A DNA stretch of 40,264 bases from Candidatus Ruminococcus intestinipullorum. GTDB lineage: Bacteria; Bacillota; Clostridia; Lachnospirales; Lachnospiraceae. The translations under genes and the position numbers were made by a program. The stretch spans positions 1 through 40,264 of the forward strand of contig JAHLFA010000113.1 in NCBI GenBank assembly GCA_018883985.1, in the 5' to 3' direction. Each line of letters starts with the position of its first letter. Positions within the stretch are counted from its first letter, which is position 1. This document shows, piece by piece, positions 17,683-26,173 of this stretch. The notes under the pieces are model-generated. The model saw only the letters and a list, made by a program, of their open reading frames with translations, was not told the origin of the DNA and made no database searches.

Positions 17683-18999
17683 ATGGATTTATTTGATTAT
17701 ATGCGAGAACAATCAAAAGAAAAAGAAGCTCCTTTGGCATCTAGGATGCGTCCAGAAACATTGGATGAAATTGTAGGACAGCAACATATTCTAGGAAAAG
17801 ATAAGCTATTGTATCGAGCAATCCAAGCAGATAAACTAGGGTCTGTAATTTTTTATGGACCACCAGGGACAGGGAAGACAACATTAGCAAAAGTAATTGC
17901 AAATACAACAGCATCTAATTTTGAACAGATGAATGCTACTGTTGCTGGGAAAAAGGATATGGAAGAGGTTATAAAACATGCAAAGGAACAGCTTGGTATG
18001 TTCCAAAAAAAGACAATTTTATTTATAGACGAAATCCATCGTTTTCATAAGGGGCAGCAGGATTACTTACTTCCTTATGTGGAAGATGGAACGATTACAT
18101 TGATAGGTGCTACTACGGAAAATCCATATTTTGAAGTAAATGGGGCATTGTTGTCACGTTCTGTTGTATTTGAATTAAAGCCTTTGTCACGAGAGGATAT
18201 TAAGACACTGATACATCGAGCTGTTTATGATGACAAAAAAGGAATGGGTGGATTTCAAGCTGAAATAGATGAAGAAGCAATGGAGTTTTTGGCTGATGTA
18301 GCAGGAGGAGATGCAAGGAGTGCGTTAAATGCAATTGAACTTGGCATTTTGACAACGAAACCAAGTAGCGATGGGAAGATACATTTGGATTTAAATGTAG
18401 TATCTGAATGTATACAAAAGAGAGTAGTTCGCTATGATAAGTGTGGAGATAACCATTATGATACAATTTCAGCATTTATTAAAAGTATGCGAGGTTCTGA
18501 TCCAGATGCGGCAGTCTATTATTTATCAAAAATGCTTTGTGCAGGGGAGGATATTAAGTTTATTGCCCGAAGAATTATGATTTGTGCATCAGAGGATGTA
18601 GGGAATGCAGATCCAATGGCACTTACAGTTGCAGTATCTGCGGCACAAGCAGTGGAGAGAATTGGAATGCCAGAAGCACAGATTATTTTATCACAGGCTG
18701 TTTTGTATGTTGCGTGTGCTCCAAAGAGTAATTCGGCAGTGCAGGCTATTTTTGCCGCAAATGAAAGTGTGAGAGAAAAAAAGACAACTGTTCCTGCCCA
18801 TTTGCAAGATGCACATTACAAGGGAGCAAAAAATTTAGGTCATGGAATTGGCTATCAATATGCTCATGATTATCCAAATCATTATGTAAAGCAACAATAT
18901 CTTCCAGAAGAAATAAAAGACGCCAGATTCTATGAACCTGGCGAACTTGGTTATGAAAAACAGATAAAAGATTGGTTAGAGAAGCTTCGACAGGAGTGA
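17683..18999 (+). CDS. rarA: Replication-associated recombination protein RarA (MgsA), AAA+ ATPase
   Basis: A 438-residue AAA+ ATPase of the RarA/WRNIP1/Mgs1 family. Walker A is GPPGTGKT (59-66) and Walker B is LFIDEIHR (D116, E117). Sensor 1 is TTENPYFEVNGALLSR, the hallmark of this family. The C-terminal region, including HLQDAHYKGAKNLGHGIGY, is the tetramerisation and MgsA domain. It acts at stalled replication forks on single-strand/double-strand junctions. The last 24 bases overlap the end of the convergent DUF4364 gene, and no terminator hairpin is seen after it. Confidence 0.95.
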   Translation: MDLFDYMREQSKEKEAPLASRMRPETLDEIVGQQHILGKDKLLYRAIQADKLGSVIFYGPPGTGKTTLAKVIANTTASNFEQMNATVAGKKDMEEVIKHAKEQLGMFQKKTILFIDEIHRFHKGQQDYLLPYVEDGTITLIGATTENPYFEVNGALLSRSVVFELKPLSREDIKTLIHRAVYDDKKGMGGFQAEIDEEAMEFLADVAGGDARSALNAIELGILTTKPSSDGKIHLDLNVVSECIQKRVVRYDKCGDNHYDTISAFIKSMRGSDPDAAVYYLSKMLCAGEDIKFIARRIMICASEDVGNADPMALTVAVSAAQAVERIGMPEAQIILSQAVLYVACAPKSNSAVQAIFAANESVREKKTTVPAHLQDAHYKGAKNLGHGIGYQYAHDYPNHYVKQQYLPEEIKDARFYEPGELGYEKQIKDWLEKLRQE

Positions 19000-19488
19000 G
19001 GTATAAATCTCCTGACATCTAGCAGACCAATTATTTGCAATGGCTTCGGCTTCAGATTCGGTTGGAACGGTTAGTTTCAAATCGATGAGGCTGAAGCCAT
19101 TTTCTACGATTTGACAGCAAACCTCGTATTCGTGGTTCGTATTCAAATAGTAGTCAGATTTTATTGCAACCTCTTCCTTTAAGTCATAATGCTTTTCCTT
19201 TAAAAATTCATCAATATCATGCTGAATTGCTGTGGAAATTTTATTTTTAAAATATTGGATTGTATCCAATCCATTTTCCGTGAGATGGTATAGCGTACGA
19301 TTGTGGGTAGTTTCAGCTCGTAACAGCCCAGAATCTTCCATCTCAGCAAGTGTTTCTTGTAGTTTAAAGTATGTGGTATATTCTTTTTCAAGAATAAATT
19401 CTGAAATTTGCGAGGTAGTTAATGGAAAATCCACCTTGTCTAACATATAAAGTACAATGAGTTTATATAGTGTGTAGGTTTCAGCCAT
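18976..19488 (-). CDS. DUF4364 family protein, winged-helix-like
   Basis: A 170-residue protein that I recognise as DUF4364, a family common in Clostridia. The first 75 residues look like a winged helix: YKLIVLYMLDKVDFPLTTSQISEFILEKEYTTY, then LAEMEDSGLLRAE and a wing LYHLTENG. A charged middle and a beta-rich end (YEVCCQIVENGFSLIDLKLTVPTESEAEAI) follow. Regulation of transcription is plausible but unproven. Its start overlaps the end of the radical SAM gene by 8 bases, so it is the third gene of the malic enzyme operon. Its 3' end overlaps rarA by 24 bases on the opposite strand. Confidence 0.8.
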   Translation of the reverse strand: MAETYTLYKLIVLYMLDKVDFPLTTSQISEFILEKEYTTYFKLQETLAEMEDSGLLRAETTHNRTLYHLTENGLDTIQYFKNKISTAIQHDIDEFLKEKHYDLKEEVAIKSDYYLNTNHEYEVCCQIVENGFSLIDLKLTVPTESEAEAIANNWSARCQEIYTSLLSKLL

Positions 19489-20404
19489 AATAATCCTTTC
19501 CCTGCCAAATATCCTGTTCTTTTAGATACTGCTGCAGTGTATTCAATACCGTTCGTTTTTTACTTGTCCATAAAGGTGCAATAAGAAGGTCTTTGGGACC
19601 ATCCCCTGTAAGACGATGGATGACAATATTGGGATTTAGTTTTGCAATGCAAGTTCCTAGAAAATGGATGTACGTATCCATATCAGGAACATAAAAAGGC
19701 TTTGCCTCGTATTCTTTCGCTAAATCTGTATCTTTTAAAATATGCAGTAATTGTAATTTAATACCTTGAATGTCTAGTTGGTTTAAATGTTCTATTGTTT
19801 CTAGCATTTGTAATTTGGACTCTCCTGGTAGATAAAGGATGGTATGCACAATTACAGTAATCCCAAGGGAGCGAAGCTTTAAAACGGCATCGTCAAAAAC
19901 AGAAAGCTCATATCCTCGTCTAATATAATTGGAGGTATCTTCATGAATTGTTTGTAGGCCTAACTCAATCCAAACAGGTTTGATTTGATTGATTTCATTT
20001 AAAAGATCAAGTACATCAGAACCTAAACAATCTGGTCTTGTCGCAATAGACAGTATTTTTACCTCAGGGTCTTCAATTGCCTCCATGTACAAGGCACGTA
20101 GTTTTTCCACAGGTGCATAAGTATTCGTAAAGGCTTGAAAGTAAGCGATATAAGAATGGACAGGACGTTTTTTTAATAATTCTGCCTTTCCAAGAGCAAT
20201 TTGTTCTCTAATAGAAGTTTTCGCAGAACCAGCAAAGTCACCAGAGCCTTTTGCACTACAAAAAATACAGCCTCCAGTTCCTGCACGGCCATCTCGGTTC
20301 GGGCAGGTCATTCCACCGTTTAATGTAATTTTATATACCTTCTCCCCAAAAGTTTTTCGCAAATAATAGTCAAGCGAATAATATCGTTTCTCTCCCCACT
20401 GCAT
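19481..20404 (-). CDS. TIGR01212 family radical SAM protein (YhcC-like)
   Basis: A 307-residue radical SAM enzyme. The cluster-binding cysteines are C34, C46 and C49 (CPNRDGRAGTGGCIFC), the C-x11-C-x2-C arrangement of the YhcC/TIGR01212 group, close to the Elp3 fold. IWI-type segments include KPVWIELGLQTIHEDTSNYI and GIKLQLLHILKDTDLA. The substrate of this family is not settled. The ATG overlaps the malic enzyme stop codon by one base (TAATG), so the two are translationally coupled; an AAGGAG site lies inside the malic enzyme gene. Association with malic enzyme and DUF4364 looks operonic, not obviously functional. Confidence 0.88.
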   Translation of the reverse strand: MQWGEKRYYSLDYYLRKTFGEKVYKITLNGGMTCPNRDGRAGTGGCIFCSAKGSGDFAGSAKTSIREQIALGKAELLKKRPVHSYIAYFQAFTNTYAPVEKLRALYMEAIEDPEVKILSIATRPDCLGSDVLDLLNEINQIKPVWIELGLQTIHEDTSNYIRRGYELSVFDDAVLKLRSLGITVIVHTILYLPGESKLQMLETIEHLNQLDIQGIKLQLLHILKDTDLAKEYEAKPFYVPDMDTYIHFLGTCIAKLNPNIVIHRLTGDGPKDLLIAPLWTSKKRTVLNTLQQYLKEQDIWQGKDYYG

Positions 20405-21555
20405 TATGAAATCAACTCCTTAACTGCAGTGCTGACAGCCTTAGCAACACGTGGGTCAAAAGCTTCTGGCAGGATATTTTCCTCTGTAAGTTCCTCGTCA
20501 GGTACTAAAGAGGCAATTGCAGCAGCAGTTGCTAATTTCATCTCCTCAGTAATTTGTGAAGCACGTCCTTCCAAAGCTCCTTTAAAAATTCCAGGGAATG
20601 CCAATACATTATTTACCTGATTTGGAAAATCAGAACGACCAGTACCAATCACACGTGCACCAGCTTCTTTTGCAAGGTCAGGCATAATTTCAGGTACAGG
20701 ATTTGCCATAGCAAATAAAATAGCATCCGAATTCATAGAAGCTACCATTTCCTTTGTAAGAATACCTGGAGCTGAAACACCTATAAAGATATCAGCACCT
20801 TGAAGTGCATCGGCAAGAGAGCCAGTTTTTTGTTCTAAATTTGTAACTTCTGTCATTTTTTGCTGCATCCAATTAAGGTTTTGGGATGTTTTGGTAATGA
20901 TACCATGAATATCGCACATGGTAATATGTCTGAAGCCATAAGTAAGAAGTAATTTTGTGATAGCGATTCCAGCCGAACCAGCTCCATTTACTACTACACG
21001 GCACTGTTCCTTTTTCTTTCCAGTTACTTTGAGTGCATTGATAATTCCAGCAAGCACAACAATAGCTGTTCCATGCTGGTCATCATGAAATACAGGAATA
21101 TCTAAGAGTTCTTTTAAACGCTCCTCAATTTCAAAACAACGTGGAGCAGAAATATCTTCCAAATTGATTCCACCAAATGCAGGTGCAATATTCACAATTG
21201 TTTGGATGATTTCTTCTGTATCTTGGGTATCTAAACAAATAGGTACAGCATTGATTCCTCCAAATTCCTTGAAAAGAACAGCCTTTCCCTCCATAACAGG
21301 CAAGGCAGCTTTTGCTCCAATGTTGCCAAGTCCAAGTACAGCACTTCCATCAGAAACAACAGCAACAGTATTCGCCTTCATTGTATACTGATATGCAGCT
21401 TCAGGATCGTTTGCAATGACTTTACAAGGTTCTGCTACACCAGGTGTATAGGCGATTGCAAGATCCTCTCGAGAATTCACACGGGATTTGGCAACAGTTT
21501 CTAATTTTCCATTCCATTGGGCGTGCATTTGTAACGCTTTTTCACTATTTGTCAT
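20404..21555 (-). CDS. Malic enzyme, NAD(P)-dependent, short form
   Basis: A 383-residue malic enzyme of the short prokaryotic type without the phosphotransacetylase-like C-terminal domain of MaeB. Motifs are AIAYTPGVAEPC, SDGSAVLGLGNIG, FKEFGGINAVPICLD, NLEDISAPRCFEIE and the substrate/metal site FHDDQHGTAIV. A Rossmann NAD(P) loop, VVNGAGSAGIAI, follows. It oxidatively decarboxylates malate to pyruvate. Two ATGs are six bases apart; I choose the downstream one at 21555 because the GAGGT site is seven bases from it but only two from the first. It is the first gene of an operon with the radical SAM and DUF4364 genes. Confidence 0.93.
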   Translation of the reverse strand: MTNSEKALQMHAQWNGKLETVAKSRVNSREDLAIAYTPGVAEPCKVIANDPEAAYQYTMKANTVAVVSDGSAVLGLGNIGAKAALPVMEGKAVLFKEFGGINAVPICLDTQDTEEIIQTIVNIAPAFGGINLEDISAPRCFEIEERLKELLDIPVFHDDQHGTAIVVLAGIINALKVTGKKKEQCRVVVNGAGSAGIAITKLLLTYGFRHITMCDIHGIITKTSQNLNWMQQKMTEVTNLEQKTGSLADALQGADIFIGVSAPGILTKEMVASMNSDAILFAMANPVPEIMPDLAKEAGARVIGTGRSDFPNQVNNVLAFPGIFKGALEGRASQITEEMKLATAAAIASLVPDEELTEENILPEAFDPRVAKAVSTAVKELIS

Positions 21556-21593
21556 ATTCATTACCTCGCTGATTTATTGATTCTATGCTTTTA

Positions 21594-21622
21594 ATCATAT
21601 CACTGTTATACATGCTGTGCAA
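21594..21622 (-). promoter_or_regulatory. Promoter of the malic enzyme operon
   Basis: On the minus strand TTGCAC and TATGAT are separated by 17 bases, with the ATG at 21555 about 38 bases after the -10 box. Confidence 0.6.
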
Positions 21623-21661
21623 GAATGTAAAAAAGAACTTTCTTTTTTGAAAGATATAGGG

Positions 21662-21667
21662 TATAAT
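21662..21667 (+). promoter_or_regulatory. Possible -10 box for rho
   Basis: A perfect TATAAT lies 106 bases before the chosen rho ATG. The matching -35 (TTTCTT at 17 bases) is weak. If used, the rho mRNA would carry a leader of about 100 bases. Confidence 0.4.
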
Positions 21668-21773
21668 AAAAAAACAAATTTTTGGAAGTTTGTGATTCAA
21701 TCCAGTCAATTCAGACAAATGTTCCCGAACTATGAAACCAAATATAAAAAGTAATCACAGAAAGGATTATCGT

Positions 21774-23123
21774 ATGACGAGAGAACAATATGAAACATTG
21801 TCTTTGTCCTCACTTCGTGACGTGGCAAAGAATAGGAATATGAAAGGAATCTCCACAATGAAAAAAGGAGAATTGATTGATGCAATGCTTGCATTGGATG
21901 AAAAAGAGAAAATGAAAGAGGCAATTGCAGAAGCAAAAGAGGAAGTAAAAGAAGAGCTGAAAGAGAAAAAAGATGGAACAGACATCGAACAATTAGATAG
22001 TGGGAATACAGCAAATGGAATTCTCGAAGTACTTCCAGATGGGTACGGATTTATACGATGTGAAAATTATCTGCCAGGAGAAAATGATGTGTATGTATCA
22101 CCTTCTCAGATTCGTAGATTTAACTTAAAGACAGGGGACATTATTACAGGAAATACAAGGATTAAGACGCAAGCAGAGAAGTTTAGTGCATTGCTGTATG
22201 TGTCAACAATTAATGGATTTCGTCCAGCAGAAGCAATACGAAGAAAAAACTTTGAAGATCTTACTCCTATTTTTCCAAATAAAAAAATTTGCTTGGAAAC
22301 TTTAGGGTGTACAACAGCAATGCGAATCGTTGACCTTCTATCCCCTATAGGAAAAGGGCAAAGAGGAATGATTGTATCTCCACCAAAAGCTGGAAAAACA
22401 ACATTATTAAAAGAGGTTGCATTGTCTGTACAAAAGAGAGAGCCAAATATGCATCTTTTGATTCTGTTGATTGATGAACGTCCAGAGGAGGTAACGGACA
22501 TTAAGGAGGCAATTGCTGGTCCTAATGTAGAAGTGATTTATTCCACATTTGATGAGTTGCCAGAACATCATAAACGTGTGTCAGAAATGGTGATAGAAAG
22601 AGCAAAAAGATTGGTAGAACATGGCAAAGATGTTATGATTTTATTAGATAGTATTACCCGTTTAGCAAGGGCATACAACTTAACAGTACCTCCATCAGGA
22701 AGAACTCTTTCAGGGGGATTAGACCCAGCAGCACTTCATATGCCAAAACGATTCTTTGGTGCAGCTAGAAATATGAGAGAGGGCGGAAGTTTGACCATAT
22801 TAGCAACTGCACTCGTAGATACTGGAAGTAAAATGGACGATGTAGTATACGAAGAGTTTAAGGGTACAGGAAATATGGAACTTGTATTGGACCGAAAACT
22901 TCAGGAAAAACGAGTATTTCCAGCCATTGATATTCCAAAATCAGGAACACGTAGAGAAGATTTACTATTGAATAAAGAAGAGCAAGAGGCTGTATATATC
23001 ATACGGCGGGCAATGAATGGAATGAAAGCAGACGAAGCAGTAGATAACCTCTTGAATATGTTCTCACGAACAAAGACAAATGCAGAATTGGTTCAGCAAG
23101 TAAATCGACAGAAATTTGTCTAA
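21774..23123 (+). CDS. rho: Transcription termination factor Rho
   Basis: A 449-residue hexameric RNA helicase that releases RNA polymerase from untranslated RNA. I start at 21774, where GAAAGGA lies seven bases upstream; an in-frame ATG at 21732 has no ribosome site. Domains: an N-terminal Rho_N helical unit ([12 protein letters not shown]...[10 protein letters not shown], 9-39), a Glu/Lys-rich linker (40-70), and a cold-shock-like RNA-binding domain (about 80-145, with GYGFIR). The ATPase core has Walker [10 protein letters not shown] (202-210), Walker [16 protein letters not shown] and the R-loop segment GRTLSGGLD. The insert between Rho_N and the RNA-binding domain is short compared with Rho proteins of some other Clostridia. 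No clear intrinsic terminator follows. Confidence 0.96.
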   Translation: MTREQYETLSLSSLRDVAKNRNMKGISTMKKGELIDAMLALDEKEKMKEAIAEAKEEVKEELKEKKDGTDIEQLDSGNTANGILEVLPDGYGFIRCENYLPGENDVYVSPSQIRRFNLKTGDIITGNTRIKTQAEKFSALLYVSTINGFRPAEAIRRKNFEDLTPIFPNKKICLETLGCTTAMRIVDLLSPIGKGQRGMIVSPPKAGKTTLLKEVALSVQKREPNMHLLILLIDERPEEVTDIKEAIAGPNVEVIYSTFDELPEHHKRVSEMVIERAKRLVEHGKDVMILLDSITRLARAYNLTVPPSGRTLSGGLDPAALHMPKRFFGAARNMREGGSLTILATALVDTGSKMDDVVYEEFKGTGNMELVLDRKLQEKRVFPAIDIPKSGTRREDLLLNKEEQEAVYIIRRAMNGMKADEAVDNLLNMFSRTKTNAELVQQVNRQKFV

Positions 23124-23138
23124 AAAAGAAAAAAATAC

Positions 23139-23167
23139 TTGATTATAGTAGACAAAGCCTTTATTAT
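23139..23167 (+). promoter_or_regulatory. Promoter of the formate/nitrite transporter family gene
   Basis: TTGATT and TATTAT are separated by 17 bases; the ATG at 23201 is 33 bases after the -10 box. Confidence 0.65.
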
Positions 23168-23200
23168 GTGTTGGAAAAGTAAGTAAGGAGGAACTAAGAT

Positions 23201-23977
23201 ATGTTTCGAGAAGAAATTGAAAATGTAGGAAATGCTGCGAAAGGAAAGACTGAATTTCTTCGTAAAAATCCTCTTGGATATTTCCTTGCTGCTATGTTGG
23301 CAGGACTGTATGTTGGATTAGGAATATTATTTACTCTTACAGCAGGGGCCTTTTTTACACAAGGGAATGTTCCAGGGGCTAAAGTAATTATGGGAGCATG
23401 TTTTGGCGTAGCGTTAAGCTTAGTGATTATGGCAGGTTCAGAATTGTTTACAGGAAACAATTTTGTTATGACAGTAGGAGCTCTTCAGAAAAAAATTACA
23501 TGGAAGCAAGCACTTCAGCTATGGGGTGTATGCTGGTTAGGCAATTTAGCAGGAAGTATCTTATTAGCAGTTTTGTATCACTTGACAGGCTTAGGAAATG
23601 GTGCGACTGGAACTATGATTGCAGAAACAGCTTTGGCAAAGATGTCTGTGGAACCATTGCCATTATTCGTTCGTGGAGTGCTTTGTAACGTGCTTGTTTG
23701 TGTAGCTGTTTGGTGTGGAATTAAGATGAAAAGCGAATCAGGAAAATTAATTATGATTTTCTGGTGTTTGCTTACATTTTTTGCTTCAGGCTTTGAACAT
23801 AGTATTGCCAATATGACAGTTATTAGTACAGCATTGCTAAATCCAATGGAAGTTGCAGTCACAGTAGGAGGATTTGTTTATAATCTGGTAATTGTAACAC
23901 TTGGAAATATGGTGGGTGGAATTTTATTCCTTGCTGTTCCATATTATTTAATCGGCAGAGAACAAAAAAATTCATAA
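23201..23977 (+). CDS. Formate/nitrite transporter (FNT) family channel
   Basis: A 258-residue membrane protein with six hydrophobic segments, the FNT (FocA/NirC/HSC) topology. The family signature is present: NPLGYFLAAMLAGLYVGLG at the first helix and MAGSELFTGNNF at the pore loop, with a second conserved GVLCNVLVCVAVW and HSIANM segment. It forms a pentameric channel for small anions such as formate, nitrite or hydrosulfide. In a fermenting anaerobe formate is most likely, but the substrate is not decided by the sequence. It has its own promoter and a strong AAGGAGGAA ribosome site. rpmE follows under a separate promoter. Confidence 0.9.
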   Translation: MFREEIENVGNAAKGKTEFLRKNPLGYFLAAMLAGLYVGLGILFTLTAGAFFTQGNVPGAKVIMGACFGVALSLVIMAGSELFTGNNFVMTVGALQKKITWKQALQLWGVCWLGNLAGSILLAVLYHLTGLGNGATGTMIAETALAKMSVEPLPLFVRGVLCNVLVCVAVWCGIKMKSESGKLIMIFWCLLTFFASGFEHSIANMTVISTALLNPMEVAVTVGGFVYNLVIVTLGNMVGGILFLAVPYYLIGREQKNS

Positions 23978-23982
23978 AAAAC

Positions 23983-24011
23983 TTGCAAAAAAATAAACAG
24001 TATGCTATTAT
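23983..24011 (+). promoter_or_regulatory. Promoter of rpmE
   Basis: TTGCAA and TATTAT are separated by 17 bases, immediately after the FNT gene stop. The leader to the ATG at 24064 is about 45 bases. Confidence 0.65.
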
Positions 24012-24063
24012 TGAATAGCTGTTTAAAGATTATAATATTAAATTAAAATAAAGAGGTGAAATC

Positions 24064-24264
24064 ATGAGAGAAGGAATCCATCCAGAATACCATCAGGCAA
24101 CAGTAACTTGCAACTGTGGGAATACATTTGTGACAGGTTCTACAAATGAAAACATTCACGTAGAAATTTGTTCTAATTGTCATCCATTCTATACAGGTCA
24201 GCAGAAAGCTGCTCAGGCTCGTGGACGTGTTGATAAGTTCAACAAAAAATATGGTATTAAATAA
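24064..24264 (+). CDS. rpmE: 50S ribosomal protein L31, zinc-binding form
   Basis: A 66-residue L31. The cysteines C16, C18, C36 and C39 (TCNCGN and [12 protein letters not shown]) are those of the zinc-binding C+ type, which also serves as a zinc reserve in Bacillus. The C-terminus ([14 protein letters not shown]) is typical. It is part of the large ribosomal subunit and bridges to the small one. An AGAGGTG ribosome site precedes the ATG. A terminator follows, so it can be expressed apart from the DUF1385-prmC-prfA genes downstream. Confidence 0.97.
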   Translation: MREGIHPEYHQATVTCNCGNTFVTGSTNENIHVEICSNCHPFYTGQQKAAQARGRVDKFNKKYGIK

Positions 24265-24278
24265 GAATGATTTATTAC

Positions 24279-24314
24279 AGGCTGAGGTAGAAGTATCTCA
24301 GCCTTCTTTGTTTT
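24279..24314 (+). terminator. Intrinsic terminator after rpmE
   Basis: An 8-bp stem (AGGCTGAG with CTCAGCCT), extendable by two weaker pairs, is followed by a T-rich run (TCTTTGTTTT). It lies 15 bases after the rpmE stop. Confidence 0.8.
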
Positions 24315-24370
24315 CATAGGGGAGTATACATTGTGGGAAGTAAACGAAAGTCTAACGAGGAGGTGGTTGG

Positions 24371-25291
24371 ATGAAGTCATCAAATATAGGTGGGCAGGCT
24401 GTACTTGAAGGAATTATGATGCGAAATGGGGAGAAGTATGCAGTTGCAGTCAGGAAACCAAATCAGGAAATTGATGTTTGTGTAAAATCTTATAAAAGTA
24501 TTTTTCCTTTTAAGAAGCTTGGAAAATTGCCTTTGGTGAGAGGGGTTATAGGGTTTATAGATTCTTTGATTTTAGGAATGAAGACACTGACATATTCTGC
24601 TAGTTTTTATGAAGAGGAAGAGCTTAGTGCGGCACAGGAGAAGAAAGAGCAAATACTGATGGGAGTGATTACTGTATTTTCCATCATTGCAGCAGTAGGA
24701 ATTTTTATGGTTGTTCCATATTTTGTAAGTAGTTTTTTTACGAATATCACTTCTTCTAGAATTGTGCTGACCATATTAGAAGGTATGATTCGTATGGGGC
24801 TATTTCTCTTGTATATTGTTTTCATTTCTAAAATGAAGGATATTCAACGTACATTTATGTACCATGGAGCCGAACACAAATGTATTAATTGTATTGAACA
24901 AGGTCTTGATTTAACTGTGGAAAATGTTCGTAAAAGTTCCAGACAACATAAAAGATGTGGAACAAGCTTTTTGTTTTTTGTTATGATTGTCAGTATGATA
25001 GTTTGCTTTTTTATTACAGCACAATCACAGTGGATGCGAGTAGGAATTCGTTTGGCAGTGATGCCATTGATTGCAGGAATATCTTATGAAATAATTCGCC
25101 TTGCAGGGAATCATGATTCTTGGTTGATTCAAGTGTTAAGTCGTCCAGGAATGTGGGTACAAAACCTTACTACAAAGGAACCAGATGATTCTATGATAGA
25201 AGTTGCGATTCAAGCAGTAGAAGCTGTTTTTGATTGGAAAGAATATCAAAGGGAAAATTTTGGCTTAGAAGAACAGGAAAAGGAGTGTTGA
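24371..25291 (+). CDS. DUF1385 family membrane protein
   Basis: A 306-residue protein of the DUF1385 family. It opens with the conserved IGGQAVLEGIMMR and LVRGVIGFIDSLILGMKTL. Two hydrophobic segments lie around 95-120 and 130-150, and two more near 203-240. The most conserved block is YHGAEHKCINCIEQG followed by HKRCGTSFLFFVM, with His and Cys residues that could bind a metal. The function is not established. The family is nearly always between rpmE and prmC/prfA in Clostridia, as here. It has a strong GAGGAGGTG ribosome site, and prmC starts two bases after its stop. Confidence 0.9.
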   Translation: MKSSNIGGQAVLEGIMMRNGEKYAVAVRKPNQEIDVCVKSYKSIFPFKKLGKLPLVRGVIGFIDSLILGMKTLTYSASFYEEEELSAAQEKKEQILMGVITVFSIIAAVGIFMVVPYFVSSFFTNITSSRIVLTILEGMIRMGLFLLYIVFISKMKDIQRTFMYHGAEHKCINCIEQGLDLTVENVRKSSRQHKRCGTSFLFFVMIVSMIVCFFITAQSQWMRVGIRLAVMPLIAGISYEIIRLAGNHDSWLIQVLSRPGMWVQNLTTKEPDDSMIEVAIQAVEAVFDWKEYQRENFGLEEQEKEC

Positions 25292-25292
25292 T

Positions 25293-26144
25293 ATGACACT
25301 ACAAGAGGCTTGGAATAAGGGAAGTGAAGTATTAGAACAAGCAGGAATTGTGGAAGCAAAGCTGGATGCATGGTACTTATTGGAACATGTTACGAAGATT
25401 GGAAGAGCGATGTACTATGCCGATTCACAGAAGGTGATGAGTTTAGAGGAAGAAAAACAATTTCTTTTCTATATTACAGAACGCTCGAAGCGAATTCCAC
25501 TGCAGCATTTAACAGGAGTGCAGGAATTTATGGGATTGGAATTTCTTGTAAATGAACATGTGTTGATTCCACGCCAAGATACAGAGAGTTTAGTAGAACA
25601 GGCAATTGATATATTAAAAACAATACCCTCTACAGAAGAAAAAGAAGTATTGGATATGTGTACAGGCTCTGGATGCATTTTGCTTAGTATTTTGCAATAT
25701 GTCAAAGGGCCAATCAAGGGAGTTGGAGTGGATATCTCTGGGCTAGCTTTGGAAACAGCAAAGAAAAATGCGGATAGATTGAATCTCCATGCAGATTTTC
25801 TACATAGTGATTTATTTGATGAGGTCAAAGGATGCTATAATATGATTGTTTCAAATCCTCCTTATATTCAAACAGAGGTAATTCAAACTCTTCAAGAGGA
25901 GGTTCAATTTCATGATCCCTATTTAGCCTTGGATGGAAAGGAAGATGGGTTATACTTTTATAGAGAGATTATAGCCGTTGCACATCAATATCTGAAACAA
26001 AAAGGATGGCTTTTGTTTGAAATTGGTTTTGACCAAGGAGAGGCTGTTTCAAGGATGATGAAGGATGCTGGTTATCAGCATGTTGAGGTGAAAAAAGATT
26101 TGGCAGGTCTTGACCGTATAGTTCTAGGCATGTATGATAGGTAA
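25293..26144 (+). CDS. prmC: Release factor glutamine methyltransferase PrmC
   Basis: A 283-residue class I SAM-dependent methyltransferase. The N-terminal helical domain (about 1-90) recognises the release factor. The SAM-binding loop is LDMCTGSGCI (120-129) and the glutamine-amide motif NPPY is at 188-191. It methylates the glutamine of the GGQ motif of RF1 and RF2, which raises peptide-release efficiency. Its substrate gene prfA follows after 29 bases, and the DUF1385 gene ends one base before the start codon, with AAAGGAG inside that gene's end. The arrangement points to one operon. Confidence 0.95.
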   Translation: MTLQEAWNKGSEVLEQAGIVEAKLDAWYLLEHVTKIGRAMYYADSQKVMSLEEEKQFLFYITERSKRIPLQHLTGVQEFMGLEFLVNEHVLIPRQDTESLVEQAIDILKTIPSTEEKEVLDMCTGSGCILLSILQYVKGPIKGVGVDISGLALETAKKNADRLNLHADFLHSDLFDEVKGCYNMIVSNPPYIQTEVIQTLQEEVQFHDPYLALDGKEDGLYFYREIIAVAHQYLKQKGWLLFEIGFDQGEAVSRMMKDAGYQHVEVKKDLAGLDRIVLGMYDR

Positions 26145-26173
26145 GATAAAGAGGAAGAAAGGACGAGAAAAGT

